64,000 nt of DNA from Phocoenobacter uteri (GTDB taxonomy: Bacteria; Pseudomonadota; Gammaproteobacteria; Enterobacterales; Pasteurellaceae), in the NCBI RefSeq assembly GCF_900454895.1, contig NZ_UGTA01000001.1, positions 2,046,001 to 2,110,000 on the forward strand, in the 5' to 3' direction. A model generated the notes under the pieces. That model was given only the letters and a program-made list of their open reading frames with translations. It did not search any database and was not told where the DNA came from. A program made the translations under genes and the position numbers. The stretch's first letter is position 1, and each line of letters starts with the position of its first letter. Shown one piece after another: positions 16,802 through 25,994 of this stretch.

Positions 16802-17591
16802 CTTCTTCATCCTCTACTTTTTGGGTTACTTTACTAAGGGTTGATAAAATTTGGCTACGTTCTTTACCAATGTTGTACATTAACATTGCAAGTGCCACAC
16901 CAACAGCAGCTACTGGCAATAAGTTAGAGAAAGTCAAGAAACTTGCCATTACAAAACCAATAATGAGATAAGGTACATATTCAAGTTTAAGCAATACTTT
17001 CAATAACATACCAAAACCAACCGCTGGTAAAATTCCCCCTGTTACTTCAAAACCGTGAGTTAGCCACGCAGGTAAGCCATTTACTAAGGCTTTCATCGGT
17101 TCTTGTGCAATATAAGCACATAAGAAAACGATAATTGCATACAAGCAACCAATGATTGCTGTTGTGGTAATGTTGATTTTTGCAATACTTTGTACATCGG
17201 CATTTTCAGCGGCTTCATCAGCTTTAACCATAAAGACGGTGAAAGCGGAGTAGCAGAATAGAATGATATATTGCATTAAAAAGCTAAATGGTAAGGCTAA
17301 AGCCATTGCGGCTTGTGGGGTTGAACTTGTGGTATAGGCGAGAACCGTTCCCATTACCCCTGCTAAAATCGGATTTGGCGGTTGCACGCCCCCTGCGGGT
17401 GTTAAACCTGCGAAAGCAAGCTCTGTTAAACCACCGACCATTAAACCTGTTTGTAAATCGCCAAGAATTGCCCCTGTTAAGGTTGCCACGATAATCGGTC
17501 TAAAAATAAAAAGTGCCTCAAACCAAAAATCGATCCCAACAATGAGAGCCAATATGGCAATCCCAATCCCTTGTAATAAAGTAATTTCCAT
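16791..17591 (-). CDS. agaC: PTS galactosamine/N-acetylgalactosamine-type IIC component
   Basis: A 266-residue IIC permease subunit of the mannose/sorbose/aga PTS family. The opening ITLLQGIGIAILALIVGIDF leads to the conserved loop GLTPAGGVQPPNPILAGVMG, which is the family signature, then several membrane spans and a charged C-terminal tail (KVEDEEDGI). The gene starts 29 bases after IIB with GGAG upstream. Together with IID it moves the sugar while IIB phosphorylates it. Confidence 0.88.
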   Translation of the reverse strand: MEITLLQGIGIAILALIVGIDFWFEALFIFRPIIVATLTGAILGDLQTGLMVGGLTELAFAGLTPAGGVQPPNPILAGVMGTVLAYTTSSTPQAAMALALPFSFLMQYIILFCYSAFTVFMVKADEAAENADVQSIAKINITTTAIIGCLYAIIVFLCAYIAQEPMKALVNGLPAWLTHGFEVTGGILPAVGFGMLLKVLLKLEYVPYLIIGFVMASFLTFSNLLPVAAVGVALAMLMYNIGKERSQILSTLSKVTQKVEDEEDGI

Positions 17592-17620
17592 AATTTTCTC
17601 CTTTGCTAAATGAGTTAAAA

Positions 17621-18085
17621 TTATTTAATAAATTCCTTATTGTCTCCGGGTACATCCTGTATATATAGCTTAACGCCATAATCTCGGATTTTGTGTAGAT
17701 AGTCTAAGTCGTTTTCATCCACATAGACTTTTTTGCTTAGTTGCGTTTTACCTTTTGAAAAGTGCATATTACCAATATTGATTTCTTCAATCGGTACACC
17801 ACCTTCAACCAGTTTCCAAGCAACTTCTGGATTTGGTACAACAATAAAAATTTTCTGTCGGTCTGAGGCTTTATGAATGACATCAATCATTTTTTGAACA
17901 CTGAAAAAGCGTACACCTGCACCAGAGGTTTGTAGCACACTAGACATAAGCGTTTGTTGAAGGGGATCTTCTGCAACGTTATCATCAACCACCACAACTA
18001 AATTAGCTTGTAGCGTCATCACCCAAGTCATTCCAACTTGTCCGTGAATCAGACGATTATCTATGCGAGTGAGTAAGATCGGCAT
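17621..18085 (-). CDS. agaB: PTS galactosamine-type IIB component
   Basis: A 154-residue cytoplasmic phosphocarrier of the mannose/sorbose PTS family. The phosphorylated His14 lies in RIDNRLIHGQVG. Further AgaB-like text is VNIGNMHFSKGK-type sequence (NIGNMHFSKGKTQLSKKVYV) and YIQDVPGDNKE at the C-terminus. It is first in the operon with AGGAGA seven bases before ATG. No IIA domain is fused to it and no separate IIA gene is found nearby, so the phosphate donor must be encoded elsewhere. The sugar-processing enzymes usual for this pathway are also absent from the window. Confidence 0.88.
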   Translation of the reverse strand: MPILLTRIDNRLIHGQVGMTWVMTLQANLVVVVDDNVAEDPLQQTLMSSVLQTSGAGVRFFSVQKMIDVIHKASDRQKIFIVVPNPEVAWKLVEGGVPIEEINIGNMHFSKGKTQLSKKVYVDENDLDYLHKIRDYGVKLYIQDVPGDNKEFIK

Positions 18086-18132
18086 AGTCTTCTCCTATTT
18101 AATAATCAAAGAATAAATAAAAAGATTGACTT

Positions 18133-18160
18133 ATTTTAGATCGGAATTTTTTAATGGCAA
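18133..18160 (-). promoter_or_regulatory. Predicted promoter of the PTS operon
   Basis: On the minus strand TTGCCA (18155-18160) and TAAAAT (18133-18138) are separated by 16 bases, close to consensus for a sigma-70 promoter. The -35 box directly abuts the 7-bp repeat tract. Confidence 0.6.
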
Positions 18161-18187
18161 TTACTAATTACTAATTACTAATTACTA
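18160..18187. repeat. Four perfect tandem copies of a 7-bp repeat
   Basis: ATTACTA is repeated four times without error (TAGTAAT on the coding strand of the PTS operon). The tract lies between a CRP-like site and the proposed -35 box, so copy number sets the distance between them. Confidence 0.95.
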
Positions 18188-18200
18188 GACCTAGATCACA
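18185..18200. promoter_or_regulatory. CRP-like site upstream of the PTS operon
   Basis: Read on the minus strand: TGTGA-TCTAGG-TCTAG, a perfect left half with two mismatches in the right half. It partly overlaps the end of the heptamer tract. Its centre lies about 66 bases upstream of the expected start point. Confidence 0.5.
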
Positions 18201-18345
18201 CTTTTTATCGCAAAAAGCAACTATTTTTAACAATCTTTAGTTATTTTTTGTTGTGTTTTTGCAAATTTTTAATAAAAAATGACCGCTTATAATCTAAATT
18301 ATAAACGGCACATAAATGTAATGATAAATTTTTTGTTGTAATAAA

Positions 18346-19062
18346 TTACTTAAACTTCGCCGTACCAGACACTTGGCTCACGATCGTTTCTTTCCCTGCT
18401 TCAAGAGGGATTTTAATTTCTTCTTGAAGTGGGGCTTTTGTCGCACCGTAGGTCATTTGAGCCATATAAGGTCGATAATAGCTGCGATCATTAAAGTTAC
18501 CTAATTTTACATCATCCAAAATATATTCTTTGGCATTTAAGGCAAGCTTGATCACTTCTGCTTTATGTTGCAATTTTTGGATCATTTCAGTAGTCAGCTC
18601 ATCTTCTAACATTGCCCATTTTTCAGGGGATACAGTGAAATAAACGGAATTTAAGGCAATATTTTCACCCAATGATGCGAGCAATTTTTCCATTGATTTA
18701 AAGTCTTTGCTTTTAAATTCAATATTGCCCTGTGCTTCCCAGCCTTTCACTTTCTCTTTTTCATAATGCGGATAGTTTTGAATGCCTGTTGCTTCTACTT
18801 CGATAGTTGGATATTGCTTGGCTAATTCCAGCACCTTATTCAAATTTTTAGACACAAACTCTCTCAACTCCGTTAAGGATTCGCCTGTTTTACGGCTATA
18901 TACAGAAGCGAGCATTAAGTCTTTATCAATTGTTCGGCGTACTTCGGTAGCAAAGTGAAAGGTTGATTTATAATCATCATTATTCGTGATGGTTTCTTGT
19001 GCGAATGTGCTAACTGCGGTTGCCATAAGCGGTAAGATAAGTAAGTATTTTTGTAATTTCAT
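18346..19062 (-). CDS. Periplasmic SIMPL-domain (DUF541) protein
   Basis: A 238-residue exported protein with a clear signal peptide (KYLLILPLMATAVSTFAQ, cleavage after AQ or FA). The mature part fits the SIMPL/DUF541 family: SVYSRKTGESLTELREFVSK, VEATGIQNYPHYEKEKVKGW, and the late NARE-like LALNAKEYILDDVKLGN. Such proteins lie in the periplasm or outer membrane and have been linked to oxidative stress in E. coli (YggE); the molecular activity is unknown. It looks monocistronic, with AAGGAAAAACA before ATG. Confidence 0.85.
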   Translation of the reverse strand: MKLQKYLLILPLMATAVSTFAQETITNNDDYKSTFHFATEVRRTIDKDLMLASVYSRKTGESLTELREFVSKNLNKVLELAKQYPTIEVEATGIQNYPHYEKEKVKGWEAQGNIEFKSKDFKSMEKLLASLGENIALNSVYFTVSPEKWAMLEDELTTEMIQKLQHKAEVIKLALNAKEYILDDVKLGNFNDRSYYRPYMAQMTYGATKAPLQEEIKIPLEAGKETIVSQVSGTAKFK

Positions 19063-19100
19063 TGTTTTTCCTTGAAAAGTGGATACTTAGGTTGGATTAG

Positions 19101-19835
19101 TTATTGTTCATTAAGTTCAATCACGATGGCGTGATGAGGATCGCAAGGGTCAATAATCCAGCGAATGTTACATCCAGCAAGCAACATTCCGTAAATGCGA
19201 TCCGTCAATTTATTTTGTTGATAAGCTGGGCGAGGATCTTGGGCGATCACATCTTGAATAAAAGCGAGTGGATCAGCAATCTGATATTTTGCAAATTTAG
19301 AACATAATTTGACCGCTTGTTGAACCTCATCCGTAAAGGTTACTGCTAACTTTTGAGAGGGTTTTTGCTGAGCAAAACCAGATTTTGCTTCAATTTCACA
19401 ATCAGCGTAAGCAAGGTAGGGTTTGATATCTAAAATAGGTGTGCCATCAACTAAATCGACACTGCCCAGATGAAGTAATACTTCGCCATTTTTATACTCT
19501 ATTCTTTCTAATTCTACTTTTGATAAACCAATCGGATTTGGACGATGTGTGGCACGGCTAGCAAAAACCCCAATGCGTTCATTTCCACCTAAGCGTGGTG
19601 GGCGAACAGTAGTTTGAGCTTTGCGAGAAGGAATATGATGAAATTGAAATAAGAGCCACAAATGACTAAATTGCTCTAAGCCTCGTACTGAGTCAGGGGT
19701 GTTGTAAGGGGGCAATAAGCGTAAAATTCCTTTACCTTGTGACACTAAATTGGGCTGGCGTGGAACGGAAAATTTTTCGCCATAGGGCGTTGAAATCGTG
19801 CCGATAGGGTAAAAAGTTACGGATTGAGTGTCCAT
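19101..19835 (-). CDS. trmO: tRNA (N6-threonylcarbamoyladenosine37-N6)-methyltransferase
   Basis: TrmO (formerly TsaA/YaeB) methylates t6A37 to m6t6A37 in tRNA-Thr using SAM. The 244 residues contain FYPIGTISTPYGEKFSVPRQ, FSHLWLLFQFH, RPPRLGGNERIGVFASRATHRPNPIGLS in pieces, and the C-terminal DPRPAYQ segment, all family hallmarks. The ATG at 19835 was chosen over a TTG six bases upstream because AGGA then lies nine bases before the start. A DNA-uptake core is embedded in the coding sequence near 19311. Confidence 0.93.
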   Translation of the reverse strand: MDTQSVTFYPIGTISTPYGEKFSVPRQPNLVSQGKGILRLLPPYNTPDSVRGLEQFSHLWLLFQFHHIPSRKAQTTVRPPRLGGNERIGVFASRATHRPNPIGLSKVELERIEYKNGEVLLHLGSVDLVDGTPILDIKPYLAYADCEIEAKSGFAQQKPSQKLAVTFTDEVQQAVKLCSKFAKYQIADPLAFIQDVIAQDPRPAYQQNKLTDRIYGMLLAGCNIRWIIDPCDPHHAIVIELNEQ

Positions 19836-19929
19836 TTGCAAATTTCCTGTAAAAAATCAAAACATTGTCGGGTATTTTATACTAAAATGCACCAATGATA
19901 AGAAAAGTAACCGATAAATAAAATTTAAT

Positions 19930-20832
19930 ATGAATAAATCAACTATTGCCATTTGGCTGAAAACCGCTCGCCCAAAAACCTTACCTCTCGCTCTTGCGTC
20001 TATTTTAGTGGGATCAGCCTTAGCCTATGGAAATGGCTCATTCAACGGAATAACAACGCTGTTGGCTTTTCTTACCACGATTTTATTGCAAATTTTATCA
20101 AATTTTGCGAATGATTATGGCGATCACGTTAAAGGTTCAGATACCCAAGAGCGTATTGGCCCTTTAAGAGCGATTCAGCAAGGCGAAATCAGTGCAGAGC
20201 AGTTAAAAAAAGCCATTTATGTGTTGATTGGTTTGTCCTTGTTAAGTGGATTAAGCTTAATTTTTTATGCTTATCAATCGTGGCAAGATTTAATTGCATT
20301 TAGCTTGCTAGGTGTGCTTGCTATTGTGTGTGCAATCACTTACACCGTTGGTAAAAAACCTTATGGTTATATTGGATTGGGCGATATTTCCGTATTGATA
20401 TTCTTTGGGTTTTTGGCCGTTTTAGGCACATTTTATCTACAAGCTCACACCTTGCCACTTATAATTTTCTTGCCTGCTTGTAGCTGTGGATTATTATCTG
20501 TGGCGGTATTAAATATCAATAACTTACGAGATATCAATCAAGATAAATTAGTGGGAAAAAATACCTTAATTGTGCGTATTGGTTCACAGAATGGACGAAT
20601 TTATCACTTAATATTATTAAGCTTAGCGGTCATTTTTTATCTACTTTTTGCAATTTTTACTCATCAATCTTGGCAGGGATTTTTATTTCTGATTACCACG
20701 CCATTACTGATTAAACACGCAATAAAAATTTATTATCACCAAGATCCGAGTGAACTACGCCCGTTACTTGGGCAAATGGCTGGATTAGCATTGATAACTA
20801 ATTTAGTGTTTAGCTTGGGGATAATTATGTAG
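19930..20832 (+). CDS. menA: 1,4-dihydroxy-2-naphthoate octaprenyltransferase
   Basis: An inner-membrane UbiA-family prenyltransferase making demethylmenaquinone from DHNA and a polyprenyl diphosphate. The first Asp-rich motif is in LSNFANDYGDHVKGSDT (about residues 57-73), the second around NNLRDINQDKLVGKNTL. About eight membrane segments are present in 300 residues. KTARPKTLPLALASILVGSA is a typical MenA start. Menaquinone fits the anaerobic fumarate-type respiration implied by dcuB. Confidence 0.96.
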   Translation: MNKSTIAIWLKTARPKTLPLALASILVGSALAYGNGSFNGITTLLAFLTTILLQILSNFANDYGDHVKGSDTQERIGPLRAIQQGEISAEQLKKAIYVLIGLSLLSGLSLIFYAYQSWQDLIAFSLLGVLAIVCAITYTVGKKPYGYIGLGDISVLIFFGFLAVLGTFYLQAHTLPLIIFLPACSCGLLSVAVLNINNLRDINQDKLVGKNTLIVRIGSQNGRIYHLILLSLAVIFYLLFAIFTHQSWQGFLFLITTPLLIKHAIKIYYHQDPSELRPLLGQMAGLALITNLVFSLGIIM

Positions 20833-20916
20833 TATGTAGAAAAAGTTCGTAGGGGCATATTGCATACGCCTAAATGCGTAATCTAGATTATACAGTCAAT
20901 AATAAATTCAGAATAA

Positions 20917-20944
20917 AAAAATGCTCGCCTAAGCGAGCATTTTT
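20917..20944. terminator. Bidirectional terminator between menA and ompA
   Basis: ATGCTCGC (20921-20928), loop CTAA, GCGAGCAT (20933-20940), extended by AAAA and TTTT on the flanks. The shape is ideal for the ompA transcript and also works for menA. Confidence 0.92.
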
Positions 20945-20965
20945 GCGTATTAGATAAAATCTAAA

Positions 20966-22045
20966 TTACATAGATACTTGTTTAGTACCTTGAACTTGGA
21001 TTTCAACACGACGATCTGGTGCTAAACAAGCGATAACAGCTTTACGGCCTTTAACTTTATCACAAGTTTTACCAGTTACAGGGTTAGCTTCACCATAACC
21101 TGCTGCTGAAAGCACGTCACGGTTCATACCTTTAGAAAGTAAGTAGTTTGCAACTGTTTCAGCACGACGTTGTGATAAACGTACGTTTGATTTTTCAGAA
21201 CCGATACGGTCTGTGTAACCATTTACTTGAACAGATGTTACGTTACCTAAAGCATCAATTTCAGTTTTTGCTGAATCTAACGCTTGTGCTGCAGCTGGTT
21301 TTAAGTCTGCTTTAGCGAATGCGAATAATACATCAGAGCTGAATGTGAAGTTTTTAGTGATAATTTGTGGTGCAGTCTCTTGACCGAAACGGTAAGAAAC
21401 ACCTAAGTTTACAGAACCGATATCTGGACGGAAGTCTTCACGTTTACCGTTAGCATCTTCGTAACGACCAACGTTGTTTACCCATTTGTACTCTAAACGA
21501 GCAGCTAATTGTGGTAATGATGGTAAGTTGTACTCAACACCCGCAGCAAATACTGGAGACACATGTAAAGAATGTTGTTCTCTTTCCCAAGTATTTCTTT
21601 GAGTATTTGATTTGTCATTTTTATAGTCAGAACGTACTAATGCAGCACCAACGCGACCATAAAGGTCTAAACCTTCAACAACTTTAACGCTACCTTTAAC
21701 GCTTAAAGTAGTACCGTGGTTAGTCATTTTAGCAGTAGTTTCACCGTCTTTTTTATTTTGGCTATCACGTAATTTTAAAGTACCAAAATCATCGTAAGCT
21801 AATTCAGCAGCTAAACCTGTTGTACCGTTGTTAAGGATTTGATAACCACCAAATACACCGTAAGTTACAGAGTTTTTGTAAACACCTGTTTTTTCCGCTG
21901 GGTCAGTGATATCTTTAATACCATCGTGGAATGATGCCCAACCTGCGTTTGCACCAACGTAAAATGTGTTTTCTTGTGAAGCTGCTTGAGCAACACCTGC
22001 TAATGCTAAGCTAGAAACAGCTAAAGCAATTACTGATTTTTTCAT
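20966..22045 (-). CDS. ompA: Outer-membrane protein OmpA (OmpP5 type)
   Basis: A 359-residue major outer-membrane protein. The signal peptide ends VAQAAS (cleavage after AQA). An eight-stranded beta-barrel follows (ENTFYVGANAGWASFHDG to NLGVSYRFGQ), with variable surface loops that include GKREDFRPDIG. The C-terminal peptidoglycan-binding OmpA domain runs from about residue 225, with NGYTDRIGSEKSNVRLSQRR and a Cys pair near the end. AGAGGAAAACAAT precedes the ATG. The long untranslated leader (22046 to about 22250) could be a site of post-transcriptional control, as in other ompA genes. Neighbouring matP and the Lon-like gene match the enterobacterial order. Confidence 0.96.
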   Translation of the reverse strand: MKKSVIALAVSSLALAGVAQAASQENTFYVGANAGWASFHDGIKDITDPAEKTGVYKNSVTYGVFGGYQILNNGTTGLAAELAYDDFGTLKLRDSQNKKDGETTAKMTNHGTTLSVKGSVKVVEGLDLYGRVGAALVRSDYKNDKSNTQRNTWEREQHSLHVSPVFAAGVEYNLPSLPQLAARLEYKWVNNVGRYEDANGKREDFRPDIGSVNLGVSYRFGQETAPQIITKNFTFSSDVLFAFAKADLKPAAAQALDSAKTEIDALGNVTSVQVNGYTDRIGSEKSNVRLSQRRAETVANYLLSKGMNRDVLSAAGYGEANPVTGKTCDKVKGRKAVIACLAPDRRVEIQVQGTKQVSM

Positions 22046-22308
22046 ATTGTTTTCCTCTCAAAAAACGTTTTAATTATATTTGAATCACTCTGTATTTCCA
22101 TATAGAAAGTGAGATGATTCATTTTACTTTTATCTTACTTTAAGTATGTCGTAAGTGAAAAGGTAGCCTTCATTATATAATAAAAAAAATAAAAATGAAA
22201 TAAATTAGATTTTGTGTATGATTTTTTTCCACAATGATCCTTATAATCTTGTTTTTTTCATATACAACAACGGTCTGTTTTTTATAAAAAGTGAGAATAA
22301 ATTAACCA

Positions 22309-22755
22309 TTATTTAAGAAGATCTTCTAATTTCTGCTTCATTTTACAAATCTGCTCACTATAAATCTGTTTATTTTCGGCATCATCGATAAGATGCTCAA
22401 TTGTTTGTGAAAGAGTCATACCGAGCTGTTTGGATTTTTTTGAAAGACGTAACCAACTAGAATATTCAAGGTCAATGGATTTTTTTCTTGTGTTTTGCTG
22501 TTCGGCATTGAAGAATCGTTTTCGCTTCGCTCGCACAGATTGACGCATTTTTTTGCGTTGTTGCGATGTCATTTCTGTTTTGATCCACGCCTCAATTTCT
22601 TGAGGGGAATTTTGTAATGTTGCTAAGAGCTGTACTTTTAATTCAATAAGGCTCTGTTCTTTATATTTCGTTATTGCTTCGCCAGATTGATGTTTTTTTA
22701 GAAGATATTGCCATTTCCAGTTAGCTTCTTGGATTTCTAATCTTTGATATCTCAT
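22309..22755 (-). CDS. matP: Macrodomain Ter protein MatP
   Basis: A 148-residue DNA-binding protein that condenses the replication-terminus region by binding matS sites. It matches E. coli MatP along its length: MRYQRLEIQEANWKWQYLLKK, then RAKRKRFFNAEQQNTRKKSI (the four-helix bundle to ribbon-helix-helix transition), LEYSSWLRLSKKSKQLGMTL and LIDDAENK. It is divergent from the Lon-like gene. I did not recognise a matS site in this window, though I could not scan exhaustively. Confidence 0.95.
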   Translation of the reverse strand: MRYQRLEIQEANWKWQYLLKKHQSGEAITKYKEQSLIELKVQLLATLQNSPQEIEAWIKTEMTSQQRKKMRQSVRAKRKRFFNAEQQNTRKKSIDLEYSSWLRLSKKSKQLGMTLSQTIEHLIDDAENKQIYSEQICKMKQKLEDLLK

Positions 22756-22838
22756 TTATCGATCCTTTTTAGAATTTATACACAAGTATAGCGAAAATCA
22801 CGTTATAATAAATCAAATTTCTATAATGAGGCAAATTT

Positions 22839-24455
22839 GTGAAAATTAACCCACTTTCTTCAGAGCAACTCTCTTATGCTCATCATTTTTCATTAACGAA
22901 TGAAAAAGTAAACTTTTTAGACTTTCAAGGGAATTTGAAACGTACCTTTGCACTTTTTCAACAGCAAAATAGCAATGCGTTGTTAATTTTGAAAACGGAT
23001 GTTCTTCCTGAAATTACCGATGAAATCGCAAGGTATTTTACACAAAAAGATCAAAAGCTAAAACTGTGTAATGAATTAAACTGTAATCAATTATTTGGTT
23101 ATGCTCATTATGTCGGTTCAGAGCAAAAATTGGAAATTATTGAAGGGATTCTTTCGCAAATCAATGATGGTATTTTGGTGTTAAATACCCATTCATTGTT
23201 AAAAGAACCAAAATTATGGGATAAATTGAAGCAGGCACTTTTATTTGGCTATTATCATTTGGAATCCGATAAACAGATTCCCCTTGATAACTTATCTCGC
23301 AAGGTAAATTTTAAATTGATTTTAGCGGGTTCTCGCCGAGATATTGCGGTTTTAGCGAATTATGATGAGAGCTTAGAGCAGTTTGCTCTTTATACTGAGG
23401 TACAAACGACACTTTCACTGAATGAGACATCGCTCAATCAATGGGGAAATTATATTCAATCGCTTTCTCAATCTCTTGTAAATAAAACGTTTACAAATAC
23501 GGGGTTAGAGCAGCTTTTGAAAAATTATATTCGTGAGAGCGAAAATCAGCAGGTAATTTCTCTTTATCCAACTAAAATTAAAAAAGATATTTTAGGAATT
23601 GCTCAGTTTTATCAAGATCAGACTCAAATTGAAAATGTAACAGATTATTTTGAATTTTTAGAAAAACAAGCGTCGATTCTAAATGATTACACCCAATTAG
23701 AAATTCTAAATGATCAGGTTTACATTGAAACAGAAAAAGAGCGAATTGGGCAAATCAATGGTTTATCCGTTGTGGAATTTGAAGGTGTACCTTATTCTTT
23801 TGGCGAACCTTTGCGTATTAGCTGTAACACTCGTTTGGGCGATGGTGAAATTATTGATATTGAGCATAAAGTTGATTTAGGGGGCAATATCCACGCTAAA
23901 GGGATAATGATCGCAGAGTCTTGTCTTTCTAATTTATTAGAATTACCAACTCAATTACCTTTTTCGGCTTCACTTGTGTTTGAGCAATCTTACGGTGATA
24001 TTGATGGCGATAGTTCTTCGTTAGCGATATTTTGTGTGCTAGTGAGTAGCTTAGCAAAATTGCCTTTGCCACAATCTATTGCTGTTACAGGTGCAATTGA
24101 TCAGTTCGGACGTGTATTAAGTGTTGGCGGTGTGAATCAAAAAATAGAAGGCTTTTTTGCGTTATGTGAAAAACGTGGTTTAACGGGTCAGCAAGGTGCT
24201 ATTATTCCTAAGAGCTGTATTTCTCATTTAAGCCTAAGAGAAGAGGTCATTGAAGCTATTGAGCAAGGACAATTTTCTATTTGGGCAGTCTCGGATATTT
24301 ATGAGAGCGTAGAATTATTATTCAACAAACCTTTTTATGATGATGAAAATCCAGAAGAAAGCATTTTCTCAATTATCAAAGAGAATTTAGATGAAGAGTC
24401 GGAAACAAGCGGTTCAATTTTTACAAGAATTTACAAAAAAGTAGTAAAAAAGTAA
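22839..24455 (+). CDS. ycbZ: Lon-family serine protease without AAA domain (LonH/YcbZ type)
   Basis: A 538-residue protein with a C-terminal Lon (S16) protease domain. The catalytic Ser lies in SYGDIDGDSSSLAIFCVL, about residue 394, and the Lys in the following GGVNQKIEGFFAL block. The N-terminal half is diverged and lacks obvious Walker motifs, as in YcbZ. The start is GTG (22839) with GAGG eight bases upstream. Gene order ompA-matP-ycbZ is conserved with Enterobacteria. Substrates are not known. Confidence 0.88.
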   Translation: MKINPLSSEQLSYAHHFSLTNEKVNFLDFQGNLKRTFALFQQQNSNALLILKTDVLPEITDEIARYFTQKDQKLKLCNELNCNQLFGYAHYVGSEQKLEIIEGILSQINDGILVLNTHSLLKEPKLWDKLKQALLFGYYHLESDKQIPLDNLSRKVNFKLILAGSRRDIAVLANYDESLEQFALYTEVQTTLSLNETSLNQWGNYIQSLSQSLVNKTFTNTGLEQLLKNYIRESENQQVISLYPTKIKKDILGIAQFYQDQTQIENVTDYFEFLEKQASILNDYTQLEILNDQVYIETEKERIGQINGLSVVEFEGVPYSFGEPLRISCNTRLGDGEIIDIEHKVDLGGNIHAKGIMIAESCLSNLLELPTQLPFSASLVFEQSYGDIDGDSSSLAIFCVLVSSLAKLPLPQSIAVTGAIDQFGRVLSVGGVNQKIEGFFALCEKRGLTGQQGAIIPKSCISHLSLREEVIEAIEQGQFSIWAVSDIYESVELLFNKPFYDDENPEESIFSIIKENLDEESETSGSIFTRIYKKVVKK

Positions 24456-24623
24456 CAAAATAATAGACTGTCATTTTTTATTTTTTCATAGAAAATAATA
24501 TTTATCAAAATTTGCCAGAAATTTGATCTAGTTAAAGGTTTCTAGCAAATTGTGTGATCCTATTTGAGATTATTCCATATAGAATAGCGACAATTTTTTA
24601 CTGATCACATAGAGGTATTTTTT

Positions 24624-25955
24624 ATGCTTTATTTTGAATTTTTACTCTTACTCGGTTTCCTTTATGCGGGTAGTCGTTACGGTGGAGTGGGGCTTGCCGT
24701 TGTTTCTGGTATTGGTTTGATGGTAGAAGTTTTCATTTTACGAATGCCACCTACTTCTCCACCTATCAACGTAATGTTAATTATTTTAGCGGTAGTAACC
24801 TGTGCTTCTATTCTTGAAGCGGCGGGTGGCTTAAAATATATGTTACAAATTGCAGAACGTATTTTACGTCGCAATCCAAAACGTGTGACGCTTCTTGGTC
24901 CATTAGTCACCTATACAATGACCATTATGCTTGGAACTGGTCATGCAGTTTATTCTATTATGCCGATTATTGGCGATGTCGCATTAAAAAATGGCATCCG
25001 TCCTGAGCGTCCAATGGCCGCCTCATCTGTGGCTTCTCAGCTTGCGATCACAGGTAGCCCGATTGCTGCTGCAGTGGTTTACTATCTAGGGCAAATTACA
25101 GCATTAGACGGATTTGCTCACGTTACATTGTTAAATATCGTTGGTGTAACGATCCCAGCGACCCTTTCTGGAACCATTGCTCTTTCACTTTATAGTTTAC
25201 GTCGTGGTAAAGAGTTACAAGACGATCCTGAATATCAACGTCGTTTACAAGATCCAATTTGGAAAGAGCGTATTGCTAACACTACAAGCACCACATTAAA
25301 TGAACAATTACCGCCAGCGGCACGTAATTCAGTGCTTATTTTCTTACTTGCATTGGTATTCATCGTCGTTGTCGCACTTATGCCAGAGATTAGAACGATC
25401 GGTGATGCGAAAAAAGCAATTGGAATGGGAACGATTATTCAGATGGTAATGTTAGCCTTTGGGGGAATTATTTTATTGGCAACCAAAACAGATGTGCAAA
25501 AAGTACCAAATGGCGTGGTGTTTAAATCAGGTATGGTGGCAACCTTAGCGATTTTTGGTATCGCTTGGATGAGTGATACTTATTTCAGCTATGCAATGCC
25601 ATCATTTAAAGCGGGAATTATAGGTATGGTTGAGGAGTATCCTTGGGCATTTGCCTTTGCATTATTTGCGGTTTCAGTGGTGATCAATAGCCAAGCAGCA
25701 ACAGCTCGTATGCTTTTACCTGTTGGGCTTGCGATTGGCTTACCTGCACCATTATTAGTGGGACTAATGCCAGCAACTTATGGTTATTTCTTTATTCCAA
25801 ACTATCCTTCTGACATTGCAACAGTAAACTTTGACGTTTCTGGAACAACTAAAATTGGTAAATATTACTTCAACCACAGCTTTATGGTTCCAGGACTAAT
25901 TGGGGTCGTGGTTGCTTGTTTTGTCGGGGTGAGTTTGAGCCAAATTTTAATCTAA
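24624..25955 (+). CDS. dcuB: Anaerobic C4-dicarboxylate transporter, DcuB type
   Basis: A 443-residue inner-membrane antiporter of the Dcu family that exchanges fumarate (or malate/aspartate) for succinate in anaerobic growth. Conserved segments include GTGHAVYSIMPIIGDVALKN, GIRPERPMAASSVASQLAI, FVGV-type helices and NYPSDIATVNFDVSGTTKIG near the C-terminus. Resemblance is closer to DcuB than DcuA. TAGAGG precedes the ATG. The long 5' gap includes TTGATCTAGTTAAA near 24522, only a poor match to an FNR site. The 3' end runs into the erpA start through a terminator-like hairpin. Confidence 0.92.
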   Translation: MLYFEFLLLLGFLYAGSRYGGVGLAVVSGIGLMVEVFILRMPPTSPPINVMLIILAVVTCASILEAAGGLKYMLQIAERILRRNPKRVTLLGPLVTYTMTIMLGTGHAVYSIMPIIGDVALKNGIRPERPMAASSVASQLAITGSPIAAAVVYYLGQITALDGFAHVTLLNIVGVTIPATLSGTIALSLYSLRRGKELQDDPEYQRRLQDPIWKERIANTTSTTLNEQLPPAARNSVLIFLLALVFIVVVALMPEIRTIGDAKKAIGMGTIIQMVMLAFGGIILLATKTDVQKVPNGVVFKSGMVATLAIFGIAWMSDTYFSYAMPSFKAGIIGMVEEYPWAFAFALFAVSVVINSQAATARMLLPVGLAIGLPAPLLVGLMPATYGYFFIPNYPSDIATVNFDVSGTTKIGKYYFNHSFMVPGLIGVVVACFVGVSLSQILI

Positions 25956-25994
25956 TGAAACAAGTTGATTGAAACTTTTAATTAGTAGATAATA

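Noticed and set aside
24515..24570. FNR- or CRP-like sequences upstream of dcuB
   Set aside because: TTGATCTAGTTAAA matches only half of an FNR site, and TGTGATCCTATTTGAG has only one good CRP half. Anaerobic control is plausible from gene function but not shown by the sequence.
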